A stretch of 64,000 bases of DNA, from NCBI GenBank assembly GCA_905212975.1, contig CAJMGO010000001.1:1-64000 (forward strand), read 5' to 3'. Under the pieces are notes generated by a model, which saw only the letters and a program-made list of their open reading frames with translations, searched no databases and had not been told where the DNA came from. Shown one piece after another: positions 1 through 7,455 of the stretch. Position 1 is the first letter of the stretch. Every line of letters begins with the position of its first letter. Position numbers and translations under genes: made by a program. Source of the stretch: CAJMGO01 sp900557305 (GTDB lineage: Bacteria; Bacillota_I; Bacilli_A; RF39; UBA660).

Positions 1-9
1 AATAAGCAA

Positions 10-25
10 TGTTTCACATGATACA
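10..25. promoter_or_regulatory. parS: parS-like site 1 (degenerate)
   Basis: The 16-mer TGTTTCACATGATACA differs at two positions from the palindromic ParB-binding consensus TGTTTCACGTGAAACA. It is the first of three copies spaced exactly 42 bp apart (starts at 10, 52 and 94), separated by nearly identical AT-rich spacers. The window carries parA and parB at 21-22.7 kb, so the binding protein is encoded nearby. Confidence 0.75.
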
Positions 26-51
26 TAATAAAATAAGAATAAAATAAACAA

Positions 52-67
52 TGTTCCACGTGAAACA
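52..67. promoter_or_regulatory. parS: parS site 2
   Basis: TGTTCCACGTGAAACA matches the Bacillus Spo0J/ParB site. It is the nucleation point for ParB spreading and SMC loading near the replication origin. It lies in the 42-bp-period array at the left edge of the window, outside any coding region. Confidence 0.93.
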
Positions 68-93
68 TAATAAAATAAGAATAAAATAAACGA

Positions 94-109
94 TGTTTCA
101 CGTGAAATA
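94..109. promoter_or_regulatory. parS: parS site 3
   Basis: TGTTTCACGTGAAATA differs by one base from the perfect palindrome. It is the third member of the 42-bp-spaced array. The spacing is about four helical turns, so the sites face the same side of the DNA. Confidence 0.9.
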
Positions 110-163
110 TATATGTTTTTTTATCAAATATTTATAGATAAAATGTTTTATATTATAATTTAA

Positions 164-192
164 TTGAAATAATACTAAAAATAATGTATATT
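164..192 (+). promoter_or_regulatory. Sigma-A promoter of the SRP RNA gene
   Basis: TTGAAA (164-169) and TATATT (187-192) are separated by 17 bp. This predicts transcription starting close to 199, where the closing stem of the SRP RNA begins. It probably also reads into tadA when the SRP terminator leaks. Confidence 0.7.
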
Positions 193-196
193 TAAT

Positions 197-279
197 AAGA
201 CACAACATTAAAATTTGAACCAGGTCAGAATCGGAAGATAGCAGCCTTAAGAATCAATTAATGTGTGTGTCTTTTTTTA
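197..279 (+). ncRNA. ffs: Signal recognition particle RNA (small bacterial type)
   Basis: The conserved SRP domain IV core is present: GGTCAG (223-228), then CGGAA, then AGCAGCC (239-245), which forms the symmetric and asymmetric loops bound by Ffh. The ends pair: 197-210 is complementary to 259-273 apart from one bulged base, closing a hairpin of about 80 nt followed by a T-run that acts as terminator. This is the short 4.5S-like form without an Alu domain. In B. subtilis the gene lies between tadA and dnaX; here it lies before tadA. Exact ends are inferred from the stem. Confidence 0.9.
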
Positions 280-292
280 TGGGTGATATATT

Positions 293-733
293 ATGAAAAA
301 TGATATTTATTATATGAATCTTGCATTAAAAGAGGCTAAAAAAGCAATAAAATATGGTGATATTCCAATTGGCTGTGTAATAGTTATGAATAATAAAGTT
401 GTTTCTAAAGCTTTTAATAAAAAGGAATTTAATAATAATCCAATTAAACATGCCGAAATAATAGCTATAGAAAAAGCTAGTAAAAAACTTAATACATGGC
501 ATTTAGATGAATGTACATTGTATACAACAATGGAACCATGCTTGATGTGTGCTGGAGCAATATTACAATCAAGAATTTCTAGAATAGTATATGGTTTACA
601 AAATAACAATTTTGGTGAGGTTACTAGCAATAACGAGGTCTTTAAAAATAATAAAAAAATAAAAATTGACGGTTGTATATGTGAAGAAGAATCTAAAAGT
701 TTAGTTCAAAGTTTTTTTAAAAATATTAGATAA
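293..733 (+). CDS. tadA: tRNA-specific adenosine-34 deaminase TadA
   Basis: A 146-aa cytidine/deoxycytidylate deaminase-fold enzyme that converts A34 to inosine in the tRNA-Arg(ACG) anticodon. Zinc and catalytic residues are visible: H53-A-E55 (zinc ligand His and proton-shuttling Glu) and P82-C83-x-x-C86 (the two Cys ligands). Length is close to the usual 150-165 aa. The ATG at 293 follows GGTGAT (282-287). It lies between the SRP RNA gene and dnaX, the Bacillus neighbourhood. The stop codon is immediately followed by a perfect parS. Confidence 0.95.
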   Translation: MKNDIYYMNLALKEAKKAIKYGDIPIGCVIVMNNKVVSKAFNKKEFNNNPIKHAEIIAIEKASKKLNTWHLDECTLYTTMEPCLMCAGAILQSRISRIVYGLQNNNFGEVTSNNEVFKNNKKIKIDGCICEEESKSLVQSFFKNIR

Positions 734-749
734 TGTTTCACGTGAAACA
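734..749. promoter_or_regulatory. parS: parS site 4 (perfect)
   Basis: TGTTTCACGTGAAACA is the perfect 16-bp palindromic parS. It sits in the tadA-dnaX gap directly after the tadA stop codon and 20 bp upstream of the dnaX -35. ParB bound here could affect the dnaX promoter, or the hairpin could act as a weak terminator for tadA; both are inference. Confidence 0.95.
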
Positions 750-769
750 TTATTTTATTTTTTTACTAA

Positions 770-799
770 TTGAAATAAATTCAAGTAAAATGTTATAAT
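770..799 (+). promoter_or_regulatory. Sigma-A promoter of the dnaX operon
   Basis: TTGAAA (770-775) is followed after 18 bp by TATAAT (794-799), with an extended -10 TG at 791-792. Transcription would start near 806, just upstream of the dnaX ribosome binding site (GAGGTG, 812-817). Confidence 0.75.
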
Positions 800-822
800 G
801 AACAATAGAATGAGGTGTTAGA

Positions 823-2466
823 ATGTATCAATCATTGTATAGAAAATATAGACCTAAAAATTTTGACGAAGTTATAGGACAAGAAAGTATTGTTAGAACA
901 TTAAAAAATGCAATATTGAATGATCAATTAAATCATGCATATATATTTACTGGCCCAAGAGGTACTGGAAAAACAAGTATTGCAAAAATTTTGGCAAGAA
1001 CAATAAATTGTGAAAACCCTTGTAATGCAATACCTTGTGGTGAATGTGTATTTTGTACAGAAAATAGTAATCAATTAACAGATATAATAGAAATAGATGC
1101 AGCTTCAAATAATGGGGTTGATGAAATTAGAGAATTGAAAAGTAAAATAAATTTAGTTCCTACAATAGGAAAATATAAAATTTATATAATAGATGAAGTT
1201 CATATGTTAACAATAGGAGCATTTAATGCATTATTAAAAACTTTGGAAGAACCACCTCAACACATTATTTTTATTTTAGCAACTACAGAGCCACAAAAAA
1301 TTCCTGTTACTATTCTTTCAAGATGTCAACGTTTTGATTTTAAAAAAATCAGTAGTAAGAAAATTGAACAACATTTAAAAAATATATGTGAACTTGAAAA
1401 TATTAATGTTGAACAAGGTGCTCTAGAACAACTTTCAATTTTATCAGAAGGTTGTATGAGGGATGCATTAAGTATTTTAGAAGAAGCTATGGCTTTTTCT
1501 AATAAAAATATTACACTAGAATCATTACATGAAATAAATGGTACAATAACAAATAATGAAATGAAATTATTTTTATTAAATATATTAGAAAAAAAATATG
1601 AAGATGTATTTGAACAAATTGATTTATTTAATGAGATGGGAAAAAATTATATAAAAATAGCTGAAGAATTTATAGTTTTTATAAAAAATATTATATTAAA
1701 AATAAAAGTGCCTAAATATTTTGAAAAAAAAGTATATGATCAAGAATCTTTTGATTATGATTTTAAAAAATATGAAAATGAATTATTAAGATATATAAAA
1801 GTATTAAATTCTTCAATTTATAATTTAAAAAACGCTAGTAACAGTAAAGTTGAATTTGAATTAATAATATTAAATTTATTGGAAGAAGAAGAAAAAAAAG
1901 AATTTATATCAAATAAAGTTATTAATAAAAAAACAATTGAAAAAAATGAATCAAATATATCTTCTAATGTTACAAAAAAAACAGAACCAGTTATTAGTTT
2001 ATCAAATGAAGAAATTAATAAGATAGAAAAAATAAAGAAAATAAGGGTTAATAATACTTTGTGTAATTTTAACAAAAAACAGTTATTAGAATTTAAAAAT
2101 AGGATAGATGAAATAAGAAATGAATTAATCAATCCTGATTTTAGTAAATATGCGTCGTTAATTCTTGATTCTGATTTAAAAGCTTTTGGAAATGAATATA
2201 TGATATTTATGTTTAACGATAAGCATTCATCTGATTTATTTAATTTAAATATAGGTATAATAGAAAATATGTTTTTTGATTGTTATAATGAAAAATTTAA
2301 AATTATTTCTGTATCTAAAGATGAGTGGGAATTGATAAAAAATGATTTTAATTCTAAGAAAAAAGTGTACAATTTTATAGAAGAAGATGACATTGAATTA
2401 AAAAAAGAAAAAAAAGAAGAAAATAATATTGATTCTTTGTTTGAAAATATAATAGAATATAAATAG
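823..2466 (+). CDS. dnaX: DNA polymerase III clamp-loader subunit tau/gamma
   Basis: A 547-aa AAA+ ATPase of the clamp loader that places the beta clamp on primed DNA. Visible: Walker A GPRGTGKT (residues 44-51), the zinc-binding cysteines C63, C72, C75 and C78, Walker B/DEVH (124-127) and an SRC arginine finger further on. Residues after about 370 are Lys/Glu/Asn-rich and poorly conserved, as in tau C-terminal regions. The gene starts the dnaX-ebfC-recR-bofA-holB operon under its own promoter. A-runs are common in it, but I could not identify a programmed frameshift site that would yield gamma. Confidence 0.96.
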   Translation: MYQSLYRKYRPKNFDEVIGQESIVRTLKNAILNDQLNHAYIFTGPRGTGKTSIAKILARTINCENPCNAIPCGECVFCTENSNQLTDIIEIDAASNNGVDEIRELKSKINLVPTIGKYKIYIIDEVHMLTIGAFNALLKTLEEPPQHIIFILATTEPQKIPVTILSRCQRFDFKKISSKKIEQHLKNICELENINVEQGALEQLSILSEGCMRDALSILEEAMAFSNKNITLESLHEINGTITNNEMKLFLLNILEKKYEDVFEQIDLFNEMGKNYIKIAEEFIVFIKNIILKIKVPKYFEKKVYDQESFDYDFKKYENELLRYIKVLNSSIYNLKNASNSKVEFELIILNLLEEEEKKEFISNKVINKKTIEKNESNISSNVTKKTEPVISLSNEEINKIEKIKKIRVNNTLCNFNKKQLLEFKNRIDEIRNELINPDFSKYASLILDSDLKAFGNEYMIFMFNDKHSSDLFNLNIGIIENMFFDCYNEKFKIISVSKDEWELIKNDFNSKKKVYNFIEEDDIELKKEKKEENNIDSLFENIIEYK

Positions 2467-2480
2467 AAAGAGGAATATAT

Positions 2481-2777
2481 ATGAATATACAAGCAATGAT
2501 GAAACAAGCTCAACAATTACAAAAAAATATGGTTGAGGAAAAGAAAAAAATTGATGAAATGGAATTTGAAGGAAAATCTTCCTTTGTGACAGTAGTTGTA
2601 AATGGAACAAAAAAAGTAAAAAAAATAACTATTGATAATGAATCATTAGATAAGGATGAAATAGAAATACTTGAGGATATTATTCAAGTAGCAATGAATG
2701 AGGCTTTAGATAAAGTAGATAAAGAAACAGAGAAAAGATTAGGAAAATATACACAAGGAATGCCTGGGTTATTTTAA
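2481..2777 (+). CDS. ebfC: YbaB/EbfC family nucleoid-associated protein
   Basis: A 98-aa DNA-binding protein that forms tweezer-like dimers; family members coat the nucleoid and may assist RecR. It has the typical N-terminus (MNIQAMMKQAQQLQKNM), an amphipathic helix, a central beta hairpin (FVTVVVNGTKKVKKI) and a C-terminal helix ending near GMPGLF. The ATG at 2481 is preceded by AGAGGA. It is sandwiched between dnaX and recR as in nearly all Firmicutes, overlapping recR by one base (TAATG), which suggests translational coupling. Confidence 0.95.
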   Translation: MNIQAMMKQAQQLQKNMVEEKKKIDEMEFEGKSSFVTVVVNGTKKVKKITIDNESLDKDEIEILEDIIQVAMNEALDKVDKETEKRLGKYTQGMPGLF

Positions 2778-3379
2778 TGAATTATCCTAAAACAATACAA
2801 AATCTTATAGAATGTTTTAAGTCACTACCAGGTGTAGGTGAAAAAACTGCAGAAAGATTAGCACTTTCTTTATTGAATTTTGATGAAGAAAAAATTAATC
2901 TTTTCTCTACATCTATTTCTGATATTAAAAAAAAGGTAAAAAGATGTAAAATTTGCAATAATTTATCTGATGAGGATGAGTGTGAAATTTGTAAAAATAA
3001 AACTTCAAGAAACACGGATGTTATATGCGTTGTAGAAGAGCCAAAAAATGTTATTTTATTTGAAAAAGTAGGATCATTTAATGGGTTATATCATGTTTTA
3101 GATGGATTAATATCACCACTTGATGGAATAAATCCAGAAGATATTAATATAGGATCATTAATTAAAAGAGTAAAAGAAAATAAACCAAAAGAAGTTATTA
3201 TTGCTTTAAAGTCAAGTATTGAGGCGGAAACAACAACACTATATATCAAAAAAATGTTAGAGGGTTTGGATGTTAATGTTACTAAATTAGCACAAGGAGT
3301 ACCAATTGGTGTTGATATGGAATATTTGGATTCAATGACACTTGAAATGGCTTTTGAAGATAGGAAAGATGTAGCATAA
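2777..3379 (+). CDS. recR: Recombination mediator RecR
   Basis: A 200-aa protein acting with RecO/RecF to load RecA at gaps. Domains in order: helix-hairpin-helix (LPGVGEKTAERLA, residues 17-29), C4 zinc finger (C57, C60, C69, C72), Toprim domain beginning near CVVEEP (84-89), and a C-terminal Walker-B-like segment (GVDMEYLD). Full length for the family. It overlaps the ebfC stop by one base. Confidence 0.97.
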   Translation: MNYPKTIQNLIECFKSLPGVGEKTAERLALSLLNFDEEKINLFSTSISDIKKKVKRCKICNNLSDEDECEICKNKTSRNTDVICVVEEPKNVILFEKVGSFNGLYHVLDGLISPLDGINPEDINIGSLIKRVKENKPKEVIIALKSSIEAETTTLYIKKMLEGLDVNVTKLAQGVPIGVDMEYLDSMTLEMAFEDRKDVA

Positions 3380-3418
3380 TTGTTTTATTATTATCATAAT
3401 TATTTATAGGTGATAATA

Positions 3419-3604
3419 ATGTCAAAAATAATTAATATTATTAAAAAAATTTGTTTTTCTATTTTTTTACTATATGGATTTAATATTTTATCTCTTCCAA
3501 TAAATGTAATTATACCTATAAACTTTGTGACTGTTTTATCTATTTCATTATTAGGCTTTCCAGCCTTATTTTCGTATATAATTATATATATAATATTTTT
3601 TTAG
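3419..3604 (+). CDS. bofA: BofA-like small membrane protein
   Basis: A 61-aa protein with two hydrophobic segments. Its C-terminal half (PINFVTVLSISLLGFPALF) resembles the BofA/YlqJ pattern (N-x-x-T-x-x-x-x-x-x-LG-x-P), and it occupies the Bacillus bofA position between recR and holB. BofA holds the SpoIVFB protease inactive until sigma-K is processed. I chose the ATG at 3419 because AGGTG (3408-3412) is placed to serve it; an in-frame GTG at 3410 lies inside that site. No sporulation regulators are in the window, so a sporulation role is unproven; a general intramembrane-protease regulator is an alternative. Confidence 0.65.
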   Translation: MSKIINIIKKICFSIFLLYGFNILSLPINVIIPINFVTVLSISLLGFPALFSYIIIYIIFF

Positions 3605-3615
3605 GATGTGATTTT

Positions 3616-4557
3616 ATGTTGAAAAATTTTGAAAATGATCAAAAAATAGCATGCAAAATTTTAGAAAATGAACTAAAAAATAATACTACAACTCATGCTT
3701 ATTTAATTGAAACAAATAATTATATTAATTCTTATGAATTTGTTTTATCGTTTGCTAAATCTTTATTATGCCCATATAAATATTTAAATAACGAAAAATG
3801 TGTTGATTGTACACAATGTGAAAATATAGATAAAAATTTATATACTGAACTTAAAATAATTAATCCTGATGGAATGTGGATAAAGAAAGAACAAACAGAT
3901 TTATTACAAAAAGATTTTTCTACAAAAAGTATTCAATCTGATAAAAGAGTTTATATAATTAATGAAGCAGAAAAATTAAATGTTTCTTCAGCTAATTCAC
4001 TTTTAAAATTTATAGAAGAACCAAGTGATGGTATAGTGGCAATTCTGGTTACATCAAATGTATATAATGTTATATCTACTATTAGAAGTAGGTGCCAAAT
4101 AATTAGATTAAAAAAAAATAAGGAAAAAGAAAAAGAACATTTAATAAATAAATTAAATTATACATTAGAACAATATAATGAAAAGAAAAATTTAATATTA
4201 AATTTTATATTGAATGTTGAAAAGAAAAAAAATGATGCTATCATTGATATTAATTCTACATGGAATGATTATAACAGTACAAGAGATGATTATATAAATT
4301 CTTTTGATATGATTGTGGATTATTATATTGATGTTATAAATAATAAAATTGGAAGATCTCTTGTTTATTATGATGAAAATGATATAAATGATATTTTTGA
4401 TAAATATACTATAAATCAAATCATAAAAAAGATAAATATTGTAAAGAATAGAAAAAATGATATAATATCAAATGGAAATTTGAATTTAATAATGGACAGG
4501 CTTATTATAGAGTTAAGTGGAGGTGATACAAATGAAAATAATTGGAGTTACATTTGA
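3616..4557 (+). CDS. holB: DNA polymerase III delta-prime subunit
   Basis: A 313-aa AAA+ family clamp-loader subunit. The N-terminal fold aligns with DnaX (THAYLIETNN where the Walker A would be), but the P-loop is degenerate, as expected for the non-ATPase delta-prime subunit. A Cys cluster (C-V-D-C-T-Q-C) resembles the zinc module. The SRC arginine-finger motif is present (STIRSRCQII). Neighbours (recR upstream, ricT downstream) match Bacillus. It overlaps ricT by 26 bp and ends with TGA, showing that UGA is a stop in this organism. Confidence 0.92.
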   Translation: MLKNFENDQKIACKILENELKNNTTTHAYLIETNNYINSYEFVLSFAKSLLCPYKYLNNEKCVDCTQCENIDKNLYTELKIINPDGMWIKKEQTDLLQKDFSTKSIQSDKRVYIINEAEKLNVSSANSLLKFIEEPSDGIVAILVTSNVYNVISTIRSRCQIIRLKKNKEKEKEHLINKLNYTLEQYNEKKNLILNFILNVEKKKNDAIIDINSTWNDYNSTRDDYINSFDMIVDYYIDVINNKIGRSLVYYDENDINDIFDKYTINQIIKKINIVKNRKNDIISNGNLNLIMDRLIIELSGGDTNENNWSYI

Positions 4558-5317
4558 AAATGATGAAAGAATCGATTATTATAGATATTATGAACCAATA
4601 AAAATTGGTTATAATGTTGTTGTTGAAAATGATTCTGGTAAATATTTTGCTACGGTTGCAACTGAAATACATGAAATAGATGAAGATAAATTAGAAATGA
4701 CTTTGGGACGTATTCTTAGAGTATCTACAAAAGATGATTATAAAAAATATAATGATAATAAGAAAAAAGAAATAAGTGTTATAAAAAAAAGTAATGAATT
4801 AATAAAAAAATATAAATTAGATATGAAAGTTTTGGATGCAAAATTTACTTTGAATAAGGATCAATTACTAATAAGATTTTATTCAGAGGGAAGAGTAGAT
4901 TTCAGAAATTTAGCGAAAGATTTAGCAGCTATTTATAAAACTAGGATAGAATTAAGACAAATTGGTGTTAGAGATAAAGCAAAAATAGTAGGTGGAGTTG
5001 GAGTATGTGGACAAAAACTTTGCTGTTCTCGTTTTTTGAAAAATTTTGATTCTGTCTCAATAGCAATGGCAAAAAATCAAGATTTAGCTCTTAATCCAAA
5101 TAAAATAAATGGAGTATGTGGTAGATTAATGTGTTGTTTAAAATATGAAAATCACTGTTACACTTGCTTTAAGAAAATTTTACCTACAGTTGGTAAAAAA
5201 GTTAATGTTAATGGAATAAATGGTAAAGTTATAAGCGTTGATGTATTGAGAAAAAAATATAAAGTTGAATTGGAAAATGGTACTGTTATTGAGGAGATTG
5301 TAAGTGAAAGTAATTAA
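4532..5317 (+). CDS. ricT: RicT/YaaT, PSP1-domain Fe-S cluster protein
   Basis: A 261-aa PSP1 C-terminal domain protein. In B. subtilis RicT joins RicA and RicF as an Fe-S complex that redirects RNase Y and promotes competence, sporulation and biofilm phosphorelay. The family's Cys-rich signature is clear (VCGQKLCCSRF, then VCGRLMCCLKYE, then HCYTC). The ATG at 4532 with GGAGGTG (4519-4525) is preferred over an in-frame GTG at 4517 inside the ribosome binding site. It overlaps both holB and the downstream methyltransferase gene, so translation is coupled. Confidence 0.93.
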   Translation: MKIIGVTFENDERIDYYRYYEPIKIGYNVVVENDSGKYFATVATEIHEIDEDKLEMTLGRILRVSTKDDYKKYNDNKKKEISVIKKSNELIKKYKLDMKVLDAKFTLNKDQLLIRFYSEGRVDFRNLAKDLAAIYKTRIELRQIGVRDKAKIVGGVGVCGQKLCCSRFLKNFDSVSIAMAKNQDLALNPNKINGVCGRLMCCLKYENHCYTCFKKILPTVGKKVNVNGINGKVISVDVLRKKYKVELENGTVIEEIVSESN

Positions 5318-6023
5318 TTATTTACTTGGTTATAAAAATCTAAAAATATATCAAGATACAGAAATGTTTAGATTTTCACTTGATTCTATATTATTGCCAA
5401 ACTTTGTTACTATTAGAACGAGAATAGAAAAAATACTTGATATTGGATGTGGAAATGCAGTAATACCAATAATTCTTTCGACAAAGACACATGCACATAT
5501 AACTGGTGTAGAAATTCAAAAAGACTCATATGATTTAGCTATAGAGTCTGTAAAAATTAATAATCTTTCTGATAAAATTCAAATATTAAATCATGATATA
5601 AATGAATATTACAATGAATGTGAATCGGATGTTTATGATGTTATTACTTGTAATCCTCCTTATTTTAAGGTTCATGATAATTCAAGACTTAATAATAATA
5701 TTAATAAAACAATTGCAAGACATGAAGATAATTTAAATTTAAATAATATATTTTTCATAGCAAAAAAATTATTAAAAAATAATGGTGTTATAGCAATTGT
5801 TCATAGACCAGAAAGACTTGTTGAAATAATTGAAAATATGAAAAAAAATAACATTGAACCTAAAAGAATAAAATTTGTGTATCCAAAACACAATAAAAAT
5901 TGTAATACTGTTTTGATTGAAGGATCAAAAAATGGTAAACCTGGTTTAAAAATAGAAGAACCTTTATTTGTACATGATGATAATAATAATTATAGTGTTG
6001 ATGTTTTAAAATATTTTGAGTAA
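5304..6023 (+). CDS. trmN6: tRNA1(Val) (adenine37-N6)-methyltransferase-like protein
   Basis: A 239-aa class I SAM methyltransferase. SAM-binding motif I is DIGCGNA (46-52). The adenine N6-methylation motif is NPPY (117-120). The N-terminal RFSLDSILLPNF is typical of the YfiC/YabB group. It starts with GTG at 5304 after GAGGAG and overlaps ricT by 14 bp. The ricT-trmN6-rsmI order equals B. subtilis yaaT-yabA-yabB-yabC except that yabA (replication initiation control) is absent. Confidence 0.9.
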   Translation: MKVINYLLGYKNLKIYQDTEMFRFSLDSILLPNFVTIRTRIEKILDIGCGNAVIPIILSTKTHAHITGVEIQKDSYDLAIESVKINNLSDKIQILNHDINEYYNECESDVYDVITCNPPYFKVHDNSRLNNNINKTIARHEDNLNLNNIFFIAKKLLKNNGVIAIVHRPERLVEIIENMKKNNIEPKRIKFVYPKHNKNCNTVLIEGSKNGKPGLKIEEPLFVHDDNNNYSVDVLKYFE

Positions 6024-6035
6024 GGAGGTATTTAT

Positions 6036-6884
6036 ATGTCTCAAAAAAGTTATGATGGAAGTCCAACAGTTTATTTAATTCCTACTCCAATAGGAAATCT
6101 TGACGATATAACAATTCGTGCGGTTGAAATTTTAAAAAAGGTAGAAGTTATATTTTCTGAAGATACAAGAGTTACTTCCTTATTATTAAATCATTTAAAT
6201 ATAAAAAAGAAATTGATTTCTAGCCACAATTATAATGAAACAAAAAATGAAAATAAATTTTTGGAATATTTAAATAATGGATATGATGTAGGAATAGTAA
6301 CAGATAGAGGAACTCCTATTATAAGTGATCCTGGTTATGAGTTAGTTAAAGTGGCAATTGAAAATAATTATAATGTTGTAGGTCTTCCAGGCCCAACTGC
6401 TTTAATACCTGCATTAATAACTTCAGGTATTTCACCACAACCTTTTTTATTTTATGGATTTTTAAATGCAAAGGAATCAAAAAGAAAAGAAGAATTAGAG
6501 TCATTACAAAATTATCCATTTACTATGATATTTTATGAATCTCCTCATAGAATAGAAAAAATGTTAATGACAATGTTAGAGGTGTTTGGTAATAGAAATA
6601 TCGCTATTTCCCGGGAAATATCTAAAAAATTTGAAGAAATTATTAGAGGTAACTTGGAAGATGTTATTGGACAATTAGTTGACATTAAGGGTGAGTTGGT
6701 TATAGTTGTATCGGGAGAAAATAAGGTTAAAACCTTTGATAATGACTTTACAGTTACTCAACATGTTGAATATTTCATGAGTTTGGGAAATAATTTGAAA
6801 GATTCAATGAAACTTGTTGCTAAAGCGAGAAATATTTCTAAAAGTGATGTTTATAGAGAATATCATAGAGGTGAAAATATATGA
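6036..6884 (+). CDS. rsmI: 16S rRNA (cytidine1402-2'-O)-methyltransferase
   Basis: A 282-aa tetrapyrrole-methylase-fold enzyme that 2'-O-methylates C1402 of 16S rRNA in the decoding centre. Diagnostic motifs: TPIGNLDDIT near residue 15, SEDTR, SDRGTPIISDPG-type loop (TDRGTPIISDPG) and LPGPTALIPAL. Strong ribosome binding site AAGGAGGT. It ends in an ATGA overlap with pth. Confidence 0.96.
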   Translation: MSQKSYDGSPTVYLIPTPIGNLDDITIRAVEILKKVEVIFSEDTRVTSLLLNHLNIKKKLISSHNYNETKNENKFLEYLNNGYDVGIVTDRGTPIISDPGYELVKVAIENNYNVVGLPGPTALIPALITSGISPQPFLFYGFLNAKESKRKEELESLQNYPFTMIFYESPHRIEKMLMTMLEVFGNRNIAISREISKKFEEIIRGNLEDVIGQLVDIKGELVIVVSGENKVKTFDNDFTVTQHVEYFMSLGNNLKDSMKLVAKARNISKSDVYREYHRGENI

Positions 6885-7441
6885 AATTAATAGTTGGATT
6901 AGGTAATCCTGGTTTACAATATGCAAACACTAGGCATAATGTTGGATTTATGTGTATAGATGAAATTGTAAAATCTTTAGGATGCGAGTTTAATAAAAAT
7001 AAATTTAATGGTTTATATGCTGAAAAAATAATTAATGGTGAAAAGATAATTTTTTTAAAACCGCAAATGTTTATAAATTTATCTGGAGATGTAATTAAAA
7101 AATATATTGATTTTTATAAAATTAATATTGATGATTTATTAATAATAAACGATGATTTAGATATGCCTGTTGGAAAAATAAAAATAAAAACAAAAGGAAG
7201 TTCTGGTGGGCATAATGGATTAAAAAATATTGAAAGTAATTTAAAAACAAGTGAATATAAAAGAATTAAGATAGGAATATCTAATAATAAAATGATAGAT
7301 ACTAAAGATTATGTTTTAGGGAAGTTTGATAGTAATGATAAAAAGATTATAAATGATGTAGTTAATAAAATGCCTGATATATTTAATGATTATATTAATT
7401 TATCATTTGATAAATTAATGAATAAGTATAATGTAAAATAA
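6881..7441 (+). CDS. pth: Peptidyl-tRNA hydrolase
   Basis: A 186-aa enzyme that recycles peptidyl-tRNA released from stalled ribosomes. The active site is complete: N9 (GLGNPG), catalytic H19 (TRHNVGF), N66, D91 in the INDDLD loop and N112 (GGHNGLK). Overlaps rsmI by 4 bp (ATGA) and precedes mfd, as in Bacillus. Confidence 0.97.
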   Translation: MKLIVGLGNPGLQYANTRHNVGFMCIDEIVKSLGCEFNKNKFNGLYAEKIINGEKIIFLKPQMFINLSGDVIKKYIDFYKINIDDLLIINDDLDMPVGKIKIKTKGSSGGHNGLKNIESNLKTSEYKRIKIGISNNKMIDTKDYVLGKFDSNDKKIINDVVNKMPDIFNDYINLSFDKLMNKYNVK

Positions 7442-7455
7442 TAGGAGGTGATAAA

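Noticed and set aside
823..2466. Programmed frameshift in dnaX producing gamma
   Set aside because: A-runs are abundant throughout this AT-rich gene; none is accompanied by a clear slippery heptamer with stimulatory structure.
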